From contig CAKREJ010000008.1 of assembly GCA_934317185.1 (NCBI GenBank), forward strand, positions 1 to 36,374: a stretch of 36,374 nucleotides of DNA, in the 5' to 3' direction. The position numbers and the translations under genes were made by a program. The notes beneath the pieces are model-generated. The model worked only from the letters and a program-made list of their open reading frames with translations. It made no database searches and had not been told where the DNA came from. Positions within the stretch are counted from its first letter, which is position 1; the number at the start of each line of letters is the position of its first letter. The stretch is from an uncultured Anaerobutyricum sp. (GTDB taxonomy: Bacteria > Bacillota > Clostridia > Lachnospirales > Lachnospiraceae). Positions 1-7,743 of the stretch are shown here, piece after piece.

Positions 1-798
1 GACCGTAACAGAACATCTCCATTTGCTTTCACTGGTAACAAGTTTGAATTCCGTATGGTTGGTTCTACACAGTCTATTGCAGACCCGAACACAGTACTTA
101 ATACAATTGTTGCAGAAGTATTATCTGATATGGCAGATAAATTGGAAGCATCTGACGATTTACCAATGGCTATTCATGATATGATCAAAGATACAATTGC
201 AGCACATAACAGAATTATCTTTAATGGTAATGGTTACTCTGATGAATGGGTTGCTGAAGCTGAGAGAAGAGGACTTCCAAATATCAAATGTATGGTAGAT
301 GCTGTTCCTGCTTTAGTAAAAGAGAATGCCGTTGAAATCTTTGAAAAACATGGTGTATATACAAAGGCTGAGATGGAATCTCGTGCAGAAGTTATGTATG
401 AGACATATGCTAAGACAATCAATATTGAAGCATTAACCATGATTGATATGGCAAAGAAACAGATCGTTCCGGCAACAATTAAGTATCAGACAAGCTTAGC
501 AGAATCCGTTAATGCGATCAAGGCAGCAAGCAGTGCTGTAGATACTTCTGTACAGGAAGCATTAATGGCAGATATTTCTGCTAACTTAAAGGCGATGTAC
601 GCAGCTCTTGCACATCTTGAAGAAGTAACGAATAAAGCAGAAGAAATGGAAGAAGGTGCAGAACAGGGTCATTATTATCATGATGTTGTATTTGCAGCAA
701 TGGATGAGTTAAGAAAACCAGCAGATAAGCTTGAAATGTTAGTTGCAAAATCCGCATGGCCATTCCCAAGCTATGGTGATTTAATCTTTGAAGTGTAA
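1..798 (+). CDS. glnN: Type III glutamine synthetase, C-terminal part (5' end outside the window)
   Basis: The frame is open from base 1 and ends at the TAA at 796-798, giving 265 codons of a protein that is normally about 700 residues. The visible start reads DRNRTSPFAFTGNKFEFR, the conserved stretch of GSIII enzymes in which the Arg and the Gly-Asn-Lys-Phe-Glu-Arg-type segment belong to the catalytic barrel. The rest is the long helical C-terminal region typical of type III (GlnN) and absent from GlnA. The enzyme makes glutamine from glutamate, ammonia and ATP in the cytoplasm. The internal ATG at 55 is not the true start, because conserved sequence continues upstream of it. A strong terminator follows at 846-920, so this gene ends its transcription unit. 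Family assignment is from sequence recognition; promoter and N-terminus cannot be seen. Confidence 0.93.
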   Translation, partial: DRNRTSPFAFTGNKFEFRMVGSTQSIADPNTVLNTIVAEVLSDMADKLEASDDLPMAIHDMIKDTIAAHNRIIFNGNGYSDEWVAEAERRGLPNIKCMVDAVPALVKENAVEIFEKHGVYTKAEMESRAEVMYETYAKTINIEALTMIDMAKKQIVPATIKYQTSLAESVNAIKAASSAVDTSVQEALMADISANLKAMYAALAHLEEVTNKAEEMEEGAEQGHYYHDVVFAAMDELRKPADKLEMLVAKSAWPFPSYGDLIFEV

Positions 799-845
799 AC
801 AAACACAAACTGCATATAATTTTTAGATTAAATTTAGATTAAAAT

Positions 846-920
846 AAAAAGAGAGTCTATATTATATTGGTTTTATTGTTCAATAAACATATAAATCAAT
901 ATAGTATAAGACTCTTTTTT
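846..920 (+). terminator. Intrinsic terminator after glnN
   Basis: Arms around 846-869 and 896-919 pair through AGAGTCT/AGACTCT and TATATTG/CAATATA with one small bulge. The loop carries its own small palindrome (TTTATTG-TT-CAATAAA). Six T follow at 915-920. The A-rich 5' side makes it potentially bidirectional. Confidence 0.85.
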
Positions 921-965
921 ATTTGTATTATCCCCCGAATCCCTTCAGTATCTTTGAATAAATTC

Positions 966-985
966 AAGAATACCGAGGCATTCTT
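966..985. repeat. Short palindrome AAGAATACC-GA-GGCATTCTT, copy 1 of 3
   Basis: An inverted repeat of 9-base arms with one mismatch around a 2-base centre. It lies between the glnN terminator and the folC promoter. Closely related palindromes occur at 15883-15894 and 33238-33257. Function unknown; it could be an operator or a small dispersed repeat. Confidence 0.45.
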
Positions 986-1006
986 TCGCTCTCTTTAAGC
1001 AAAGAG

Positions 1007-1035
1007 TTGTGAACTTTTGCATTTTGTGTTATCAT
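1007..1035 (+). promoter_or_regulatory. Predicted sigma-A promoter for folC
   Basis: TTGTGA (1007-1012), a 17-base spacer, then TATCAT (1030-1035). It lies 43 bases before the folC start and downstream of the glnN terminator, so the folate cluster should have its own promoter here. No riboswitch-like fold was recognised in the short leader. Confidence 0.55.
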
Positions 1036-1077
1036 TATCCTCGATTGTATACGCAATAAAATGAAGGAGCGTTAGAG

Positions 1078-2385
1078 ATGAATTACATTTCTTTGATAGA
1101 AAAATTAAAAAAAAGAGGCAGTGTTCCTGGCTTAGATGCGATTAACGGATTGCTCGATGAATTAGGTCATCCAGAAGAAGCTTTGAAACTTGTACATATT
1201 TCAGGAACAAATGGAAAAGGTTCCGTTTTTGCATATCTTTCTTCTATATTAATGGCAGCAGGTTTTAAAGTAGGAAGATATATTTCACCTACAATTTCCT
1301 GCTATGAAGAGAGATTTCAGATTAACCGAAACTATATTTCAAGCGAAAAGCTGGAACATCTGTACACGATTGTTGGCGAAGCACTAAAAAGAGAGGAAGA
1401 GAAAACGGGATTAAAACCAACTCTTTTTGAAGTGGAAACCGCACTTTCCTTCTTATATTTTAAGGAGGAGAATGTTGATTACGCTTTAATAGAAGTTGGA
1501 ATGGGAGGAAGACTGGATGCAACAAATGTCATTCGCCATCCAGAGCTTACCGTAATCTCTTCTGTGAGCTATGATCATAAAGCTTTTCTTGGTGATACAT
1601 TAGAGGAGATTGCTTATCATAAGGCCGGAATTATAAAGAAAGATAGTCCGCTCGTTTTAGCAGAAAATACCGTAGAAGTCCGTAAAGTTATAGAACAGGA
1701 AGCTGAAAAACAGCAAATACCATACACCGTGATAAAACCTGAGGACTATGAAGTATTGTCAGAAACTCCTTATGGAAGTACATTTTTATGGAAAGAACAA
1801 AGATACGAAACAAGGCTTCCGGGAAGACATCAGATTTCCAATGCAGTGACAGCTCTCGTAGCTTCAGAATATCTTTTTCATAAAGATTATGAGCAGAATA
1901 AAGCGAGAAAAAATATTGCAAAAGAATTAGATGAGATGAATATAAAAGCGGCACAACAAGGAGGAATTGTCCGTACTTCCTGGCCTGGAAGGCTGGAACT
2001 TTTAAAAAAAGAACCGTTATTTTACAGAGATGGTGCACATAATCCGGATGGAGCATATAAATTATCTGTATTCTTGCAAAAACATTTTACAAATAAGAAA
2101 ATCATTTATATAATGGGAGTGTTAAAGGATAAAGAATATGCAAAGATGCTCCAATATCTTTTGCCTATGGCAGATAGGGTTTATATCTTTAAACCAAATA
2201 ATGAAAGAGGTCTTTCCGTAGATATTTTGGCAAATACAATAAAAGAGATAGCAGATGTACCGGTTATAAAAGAACAGAATGTGAATACGGCAGTTTCGGA
2301 TGCACTAAAAGGCTCCTCATCTGATGATATTCTTGTAGCTTGCGGCTCACTCTCTTTTATGGAAGAAATGGAGGATATACAGTGA
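1078..2385 (+). CDS. folC: Folylpolyglutamate synthase / dihydrofolate synthase
   Basis: A 435-residue cytoplasmic Mur-ligase-family enzyme. It adds glutamate to dihydropteroate and/or to reduced folates with ATP. The ATP-binding loop GTNGKGS is at residues 43-49, followed by the FolC-typical GRYISPTI segment. RDGAHNPDG, near residue 317, is the C-terminal domain signature. The length matches the family (about 430). The ATG at 1078 has AAGGAG at 1064-1069, 8 bases upstream. The last codons overlap the GTG start of folP (GTGA: GTG at 2382-2384, TGA at 2383-2385), so translation is probably coupled. Whether it also has dihydrofolate synthase activity cannot be decided from sequence, but no second FolC is in the cluster, so a bifunctional enzyme is likely. 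Confidence 0.95.
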   Translation: MNYISLIEKLKKRGSVPGLDAINGLLDELGHPEEALKLVHISGTNGKGSVFAYLSSILMAAGFKVGRYISPTISCYEERFQINRNYISSEKLEHLYTIVGEALKREEEKTGLKPTLFEVETALSFLYFKEENVDYALIEVGMGGRLDATNVIRHPELTVISSVSYDHKAFLGDTLEEIAYHKAGIIKKDSPLVLAENTVEVRKVIEQEAEKQQIPYTVIKPEDYEVLSETPYGSTFLWKEQRYETRLPGRHQISNAVTALVASEYLFHKDYEQNKARKNIAKELDEMNIKAAQQGGIVRTSWPGRLELLKKEPLFYRDGAHNPDGAYKLSVFLQKHFTNKKIIYIMGVLKDKEYAKMLQYLLPMADRVYIFKPNNERGLSVDILANTIKEIADVPVIKEQNVNTAVSDALKGSSSDDILVACGSLSFMEEMEDIQ

Positions 2386-3191
2386 AAATAGGAAAATATG
2401 AATTTGACCTTTTACATAAAGGTTATATTATGGGAATTTTAAATGTAACACCGGATTCTTTTTCTGATGGAGGTAAATATCAGTCTGTTGATCTTGCATT
2501 AAAACAAGCTGAGAGAATGATAGATGAAGGGGCTGCTATTTTAGATATTGGTGGAGAATCTACAAGACCTGGTCATGAAAAGATTACAGAGGAAGAGGAA
2601 ATCGAAAGAGTTGTTCCGGTAATTGAAGCCGTAAAAAAGAATTTTGATATTGCAGTATCTCTTGATACTTACAAATATGAAGTTTCTAAGGCAGGTATTG
2701 CCGCAGGAGCTGATATGATTAATGATATCTGGGGACTGAAATGGGATGACAGGCTCGCACCATTACTTGCAAAAGAAGATATGGCTTGTTGTCTGATGCA
2801 TAATCGAGACAATACTGAATATGCAGATTTCATTAAAGATTTTTGTTCTGATATGGAAGAAACACTTACTATCGCAAAAAAGGCAGGAATAAAAAAAGAG
2901 CGAATCATTCTTGATCCGGGCGTTGGTTTTGGAAAGACTTTTGAACAGAATCTTTCTATCATGAAGCACATGGATGTTTTTAACAAATGGAATCTCCCAG
3001 TTCTTCTTGGAACTTCAAGAAAGTCTGTAATTGGTCTGGCATTGGATTTGCCGGTAGACCAAAGAGAAGAAGGGACTGCCGCAACTACGGTTCTTGGCAG
3101 AATAAAAGGTGCCTCTATCTTTCGTGTTCATGATGTAAAAACAAATTACAGACAATTAAAAATGATTGAAGCAATTCTGGAGGCAGAGTAG
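2382..3191 (+). CDS. folP: Dihydropteroate synthase, GTG start
   Basis: A 269-residue TIM-barrel enzyme that joins p-aminobenzoate to hydroxymethyl-dihydropterin pyrophosphate, the step blocked by sulfonamides. ILNVTPDSFSDGG at residues 19-31 and LDIGGESTRPG are the two family signatures. GTSRKS at about 210-215 contains the Ser-Arg-Lys of the substrate pocket. The start chosen is the GTG at 2382: GGAGG at 2370-2374 sits 7 bases before it, and the product then begins VKIGKYEFDLL with normal spacing to the first motif. An ATG-type start further upstream (2340) would add 14 residues encoded inside folC. It overlaps the folC stop by 4 bases and is followed at once by folBK. Confidence 0.94.
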   Translation: MKIGKYEFDLLHKGYIMGILNVTPDSFSDGGKYQSVDLALKQAERMIDEGAAILDIGGESTRPGHEKITEEEEIERVVPVIEAVKKNFDIAVSLDTYKYEVSKAGIAAGADMINDIWGLKWDDRLAPLLAKEDMACCLMHNRDNTEYADFIKDFCSDMEETLTIAKKAGIKKERIILDPGVGFGKTFEQNLSIMKHMDVFNKWNLPVLLGTSRKSVIGLALDLPVDQREEGTAATTVLGRIKGASIFRVHDVKTNYRQLKMIEAILEAE

Positions 3192-3192
3192 A

Positions 3193-4026
3193 ATGGATGA
3201 AATAAAAGTAAAAAATCTGGAAGTATTCTGCCATCATGGTGTATACAAAGAAGAAAATGTTCTTGGTCAGAAGTTTTTAGTAGATATTATTTGTAAAGTA
3301 GATACAAGAGCTGCCGGAAAGACAGATGAACTTGATTTATCTGTAAGTTATGGGGATATTTGCCGTCTTGTAAAAAAAGAAATGACCAGACAGAATGATA
3401 AACTTTTAGAAAGAGTTGCGGAACGGCTGGCAGAATGCATTTTGTTACAGTTTCCTCTCATAAAAGAAATTGAAATAGAAGTCAGAAAGCCGTGGGCTCC
3501 TGTTTTGATGCATATGGATTATGCTTCTGTTAAAATCAAAAGAAGCTGGCATAAAGTATATATTGGTGTCGGCTCAAATCTTGGAGAACGAGAAGAATAT
3601 ATGCAACTGGCTCGAAAAAGGGTAAGTGCATTGCCGAAGACAAGAAACTTTAAGACTGCTTCAATTATTGAAACCGAACCTTACGGTTATACCGAGCAGG
3701 GAAAGTTCTTAAATACTGTATACTATATAGAAACTTTAGATACTCCGGAGGAATTTCTTGACAAGCTTCATCAGATTGAGAATGAGGCAAATCGTAAAAG
3801 AGAAATTCATTGGGGACCACGAACATTAGATCTCGATATTCTTTTATATGATGAGTTAATAACAGAGGATGAACGAATCACACTTCCTCATCCTGAAATG
3901 ACAAAAAGACTTTTTGTATTAGAGCCGCTGTGCGAACTACTCCCAAGAGGAATACATCCTTTGGAAAGAAGAAGATATCTGGATATTTTAGAAGATTTAA
4001 AAGAAAAAGAAAAAAGGAATCAATAG
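3193..4026 (+). CDS. folBK: Bifunctional dihydroneopterin aldolase / HPPK (FolB-FolK fusion)
   Basis: A 277-residue fusion of two consecutive folate steps. Residues 1 to about 118 are FolB: they contain FCHHGVYKEEN with the active-site Glu region, and VRKPWAP with the conserved Lys. FolB cleaves dihydroneopterin to 6-hydroxymethyl-dihydropterin and glycolaldehyde. From about 121 the FolK part begins with VYIGVGSNLGERE and carries the HPPK signature HWGPRTLDLDILLY at about 206-219; it pyrophosphorylates the pterin. The start is the ATG at 3193, with GGAGG at 3179-3183; a longer frame beginning at 3166 would lie inside folP. FolB-FolK fusions are common in Clostridia. GTP cyclohydrolase (folE) is not in the window. 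Confidence 0.94.
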   Translation: MDEIKVKNLEVFCHHGVYKEENVLGQKFLVDIICKVDTRAAGKTDELDLSVSYGDICRLVKKEMTRQNDKLLERVAERLAECILLQFPLIKEIEIEVRKPWAPVLMHMDYASVKIKRSWHKVYIGVGSNLGEREEYMQLARKRVSALPKTRNFKTASIIETEPYGYTEQGKFLNTVYYIETLDTPEEFLDKLHQIENEANRKREIHWGPRTLDLDILLYDELITEDERITLPHPEMTKRLFVLEPLCELLPRGIHPLERRRYLDILEDLKEKEKRNQ

Positions 4027-4030
4027 TGGA

Positions 4031-5173
4031 ATGGATAAAGAGATAAGAAAAGTAGATGATATACGAGATGATATTACTAAAATAGATTATCAGATTGCAG
4101 AATTATTTGAAAAAAGAATGGGATTTGCTGCTGAATTAGCTATTTCTAAAAAAAAAGCCGGAGAATCCATTTATAATAAAAATAAAGAAGACGAGAAATT
4201 ATCAGACATTACCAAGAATCGTGCTAATCCATTTGTAGTAAAAGGATTAGAAGAAGTTTTTATTCAAATGATGTCTATCAGTAGGAAATACCAATATCAT
4301 ATGGTACATCAGAGAGATCGTTATATTGAAAATTATTTTACAGAAGTACCAGAGCTTGTAATGTTTCCTGACACAAGAATCGTATATCCGGGTGTGCCGG
4401 GTTCCTTTTCGGAAATGGCCTGTGAGAAGTTTTTTGGTGCCGATGTAGATCATTACGCAGTAGTTAACTTTAAAGATGTCGCTATGGCCTTAAATAATGG
4501 TGATGCAGATTACGGAGTTCTTCCAATTGAGAATTCCTCTGCCGGAGATGTGACCGGTGTCTATAACATTTTATTAGAAAATGATGTATGTATTGTGGGA
4601 GAAGTGTTTGTAAAGGTAGAACATTGTCTTTTAGGTTGTCCGGGAAGTAAAATTCAAGATTTAGAAGTTGTGCTTTCCCATCCACAAGGACTTATGCAGT
4701 GTTCGCCGTATTTAGAGAGACTTGATGTAAAAAAAGTTAGTGTGGAAAATACTGCTATTGCCGCTGAGAGAGTGTCAAAAGAAAAGATATTAACACAGGC
4801 GGCTATTGCAAGTCGTCGTGCAGCACAGTTATATGGTCTTGATATTTTAGATGCGGGCATTAATTTTGATAAGAATAATGTAACTCGTTTTGTAATTTTA
4901 TCTAAAAAGAGACAGTATACACATAATGCCAATAAGATTAGTATTTCATTTTCTCTCCTTCATGAAAGTGGAACCCTTTATAATATTTTATCACACTTCT
5001 TATATAACGATTTAAATTTAAGTCATATTGAATCCGTTCCTTTGCCAGATCAGCAATGGGAATATCGTTTTTACATTGATATTAACGGAAATCTGCATGA
5101 CCCGGCAGTAAAAAACGCACTGCAAGGTGTTCGTACAGAAGTAGCAGATTTTAAGATTTTAGGAAACTATTAA
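4031..5173 (+). CDS. pheA: Chorismate mutase / prephenate dehydratase (P-protein)
   Basis: A 380-residue bifunctional enzyme that makes phenylpyruvate from chorismate. Residues 1 to about 90 are an AroQ-type chorismate mutase (IRDDITKIDYQIAELFEKRM). Residues about 117-290 are the prephenate dehydratase domain, with YPGVPGSFSEMA and the catalytic TRF motif at 285-287 (NNVTRF). Residues about 300-378 form the ACT domain. There the usual Phe-binding ESRP motif reads ESVP (residues 334-337, Arg replaced by Val336), and the GALV-type motif reads GTLYNIL. This may weaken or change feedback by phenylalanine; that is inference. The gene starts 4 bases after folBK and ends the chorismate-related cluster; a spacing of only 27 bases to the next gene suggests read-through. 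Confidence 0.93.
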   Translation: MDKEIRKVDDIRDDITKIDYQIAELFEKRMGFAAELAISKKKAGESIYNKNKEDEKLSDITKNRANPFVVKGLEEVFIQMMSISRKYQYHMVHQRDRYIENYFTEVPELVMFPDTRIVYPGVPGSFSEMACEKFFGADVDHYAVVNFKDVAMALNNGDADYGVLPIENSSAGDVTGVYNILLENDVCIVGEVFVKVEHCLLGCPGSKIQDLEVVLSHPQGLMQCSPYLERLDVKKVSVENTAIAAERVSKEKILTQAAIASRRAAQLYGLDILDAGINFDKNNVTRFVILSKKRQYTHNANKISISFSLLHESGTLYNILSHFLYNDLNLSHIESVPLPDQQWEYRFYIDINGNLHDPAVKNALQGVRTEVADFKILGNY

Positions 5174-5200
5174 ACGGTCTATTAAAGGAGCGTAAAATAC

Positions 5201-7693
5201 ATGAGTGAAACAATAAAGAATAAGCATGTGAAAAAGAAAAATCCGGTATTACTGATATTAAAAACAATCCTTACAGTAATTCTTCTTCTCTTTACCTGGT
5301 ATTTATGCAGCCACTTTATGGAATATCAGAAGAATGCGACAAATCAGGTGAATAAATACCGGATCGATCAGGTTTGTCAGTTATCGGCAGGCTCTGCCGT
5401 AAGTCAGAAATTTGTCGCAAAACATACGCATTTAAAGACGGTAAAGGTCTATTTTGGAAATGACTATTCCGGACAGGCAAGTGGTAAGGTCATTCTTAAT
5501 ATTATAGATTTGGAATCTGGAAAAAGTCTGATCAGACTTACAAAAAATATAAGTGATCTTGTTAATAACGATTATACGGAATTTAAAACGGATCTGCAGC
5601 TTACGAAAAAAAAGGAGTATAGCATACAGCTTACAACCAGTAAAGCAGAATCCGGAAAGGAACCTTTGGTTTTCCAATGGACAACAAAAGAAGTCGGGTT
5701 TAGAGGCAAATTAAAGATTAATCAGGAAGAACAGGGCAAATATTTGGTATCTAAACTATACTATCCTGTAACAATTTATCAGCAGTGGGCCGGAATTTGT
5801 ATGATGATAGCAGTGGTTCTGCTTCTTTTATGGTTTGCCCTTCCGGTTCCCGAAATACTAAAAAAAGTAGTGGGACAGATTTTATTTTTTGCAGCACCAG
5901 TATTTACCTTCTGGTTTGTTGAACGCTTTACAGATAATCCGATTTTGCGGATGCGTCCGGCAGAATTCTGGTTGAACATATTAGTATATTATATGTTCTT
6001 CGGACTGCTATATCTTATTTTTAATTCAAGAAAAATATCTGTTACGGTAGGAAGTATTTTATGGTGCATTATTGGCATTGCTAATTACTACGTTTTAAGT
6101 TTTAAAGGTGCACCAATCGTTCCTTCGGATATTATGTCTGCCAGAACTGCGGCAAATGTTGCTGAAAATTACACCTACAGTATTCAGCCGATATTTGTGT
6201 GGAATGTTTTGTTCCTTCTCGTATATCTGGCTGTTTTATGGCGTTGTGCTACTCCAAAGAAAATGGGTTGGAGAAAACGGATCATTATGTTAGTAGTGAT
6301 TGGACTTTTTAGTTCTATATTAGGGCATTTTGTTGTAGAACAGAAAACATTGAAAAATTTTGGAATCAAGAACAATGTGTGGGATCAGAAAAAAGGGTAT
6401 GCGAAAAACGGACTGTTCTTCGGCTTTGTTTTAAATATGAACTCTCTTGTTCAGGAAAAACCTTCAGATTATTCTGTTGAAGCGGCAAAGGATATTGCAG
6501 AAAAATATGAAGAAAAATTTGCAAATGATGATTCTGATAAAAAGAAAAAGGGCCGTCTGGAAACGGCAGATGGAACAAAGCCAAACATAATCGGTATTAT
6601 GAATGAGGCATTTTCTGACTTGAGCGTCATTAATGAATTCTCTACAAATAAAGATTATATGCCATATATCCATGGTTTAAAGAAAAATACGATAAAAGGG
6701 TCTTTATATATGTCTATTTTTGGATCGGGAACCTGTAATTCAGAATTTGAATTTCTTACCGGAGACAGTATATCATTTCTACAAAATGGTATTATAGCAT
6801 ATACACAGGTTGTAAAGGATAAACTTCCTAATATGACCTATCTTTTAAAAGATCAGGGATATAAAGGAAATCTGGCACTTCATCCATATCTTGCTTCAGG
6901 ATGGAACCGTGTACAAGTTTATGATTATATGGGATTTAATCATTTTTATTCTGAGACTGATTTTAAAAATCCTAAAATGTATCGAAAATATATATCCGAT
7001 GAATCTGACTTCAAAAAGATAGAAGAATTATATGCAAATCGTACTGACAAGGAAGAGCCTTTTTATCTTTTTAACGTTACGATGCAAAATCATGGTGGAT
7101 TTGATAAAACCTATACAAATTTTCATAATGATATACAGATTACAGACAGTCACAAAAATGAACAGGCTGAACAATACCTTTCTCTTGTGAAAAAAACAGA
7201 TGAAGCATTTAAACAATTGACAGAATATTTTTCAAAAGTGAAAGAACCAACAATCATTGTCATGTTCGGAGATCATCAGCCTGCTGTACAAAGCAGCTTT
7301 TATGACAGCCTGTTTGGGAAAAATGCAGGAAGTCTTACAAATGAAGAACTGATGAATAAATATAGAACACCATTTATTATATGGGCAAATTATGACATTA
7401 AAGAAACAACTATTGAAAAAATGAGTGCGAATTATTTAAGTTCCTATTTAATGAATGAGGCTGGTTTGGAAACAAGTCCTTATCAGAAGTTCCTTTTAAA
7501 ACTTCATAAAAAACTTCCAGTTCTTACGGCAATGGGATGCTTTGATAAGAATGGAAAATATTATGAATCTGCATTAGAATCGCCTTATAGCGATATGGTA
7601 AAAGAGTATCAAATATTGCAATATAATAATTTGATCGATACAAAACATACAGTGAATTCTTTCTTTTATCTGGATGAAAAACAGAAAAAATAA
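5201..7693 (+). CDS. LTA-synthase-like sulfatase-fold phosphoglycerol transferase, membrane protein
   Basis: An 830-residue protein. There is one membrane segment at about 16-38, then an extracytoplasmic beta-rich stretch (about 45-190). Several more membrane segments follow at about 195-380, and the sulfatase-fold catalytic domain occupies about 455-790. The catalytic elements of LtaS-type enzymes are visible: NEAFSD near 468-472 (metal Glu), GSGTCNSEFEFLTG near 508-521 (nucleophile Thr), and FGDHQP near 689-694 (Asp-His metal site). Such enzymes move glycerol-phosphate from phosphatidylglycerol onto a glycolipid or polymer outside the membrane. It is larger than S. aureus LtaS (about 650) because of the domain inserted after the first helix. 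AAAGGAG at about 5184 precedes the ATG. The exact acceptor cannot be inferred. It heads a tight run with the polyphosphate genes. Confidence 0.85.
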   Translation: MSETIKNKHVKKKNPVLLILKTILTVILLLFTWYLCSHFMEYQKNATNQVNKYRIDQVCQLSAGSAVSQKFVAKHTHLKTVKVYFGNDYSGQASGKVILNIIDLESGKSLIRLTKNISDLVNNDYTEFKTDLQLTKKKEYSIQLTTSKAESGKEPLVFQWTTKEVGFRGKLKINQEEQGKYLVSKLYYPVTIYQQWAGICMMIAVVLLLLWFALPVPEILKKVVGQILFFAAPVFTFWFVERFTDNPILRMRPAEFWLNILVYYMFFGLLYLIFNSRKISVTVGSILWCIIGIANYYVLSFKGAPIVPSDIMSARTAANVAENYTYSIQPIFVWNVLFLLVYLAVLWRCATPKKMGWRKRIIMLVVIGLFSSILGHFVVEQKTLKNFGIKNNVWDQKKGYAKNGLFFGFVLNMNSLVQEKPSDYSVEAAKDIAEKYEEKFANDDSDKKKKGRLETADGTKPNIIGIMNEAFSDLSVINEFSTNKDYMPYIHGLKKNTIKGSLYMSIFGSGTCNSEFEFLTGDSISFLQNGIIAYTQVVKDKLPNMTYLLKDQGYKGNLALHPYLASGWNRVQVYDYMGFNHFYSETDFKNPKMYRKYISDESDFKKIEELYANRTDKEEPFYLFNVTMQNHGGFDKTYTNFHNDIQITDSHKNEQAEQYLSLVKKTDEAFKQLTEYFSKVKEPTIIVMFGDHQPAVQSSFYDSLFGKNAGSLTNEELMNKYRTPFIIWANYDIKETTIEKMSANYLSSYLMNEAGLETSPYQKFLLKLHKKLPVLTAMGCFDKNGKYYESALESPYSDMVKEYQILQYNNLIDTKHTVNSFFYLDEKQKK

Positions 7694-7743
7694 GAAGGGA
7701 TATAAGGCAGACTCCGTTTAAAGGTACGGAAAAGGAGGCATAC

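Noticed and set aside
940..1077. Possible tetrahydrofolate riboswitch before folC
   Set aside because: The conserved pseudoknot sequences are not present, and most of the stretch lies upstream of the predicted promoter.
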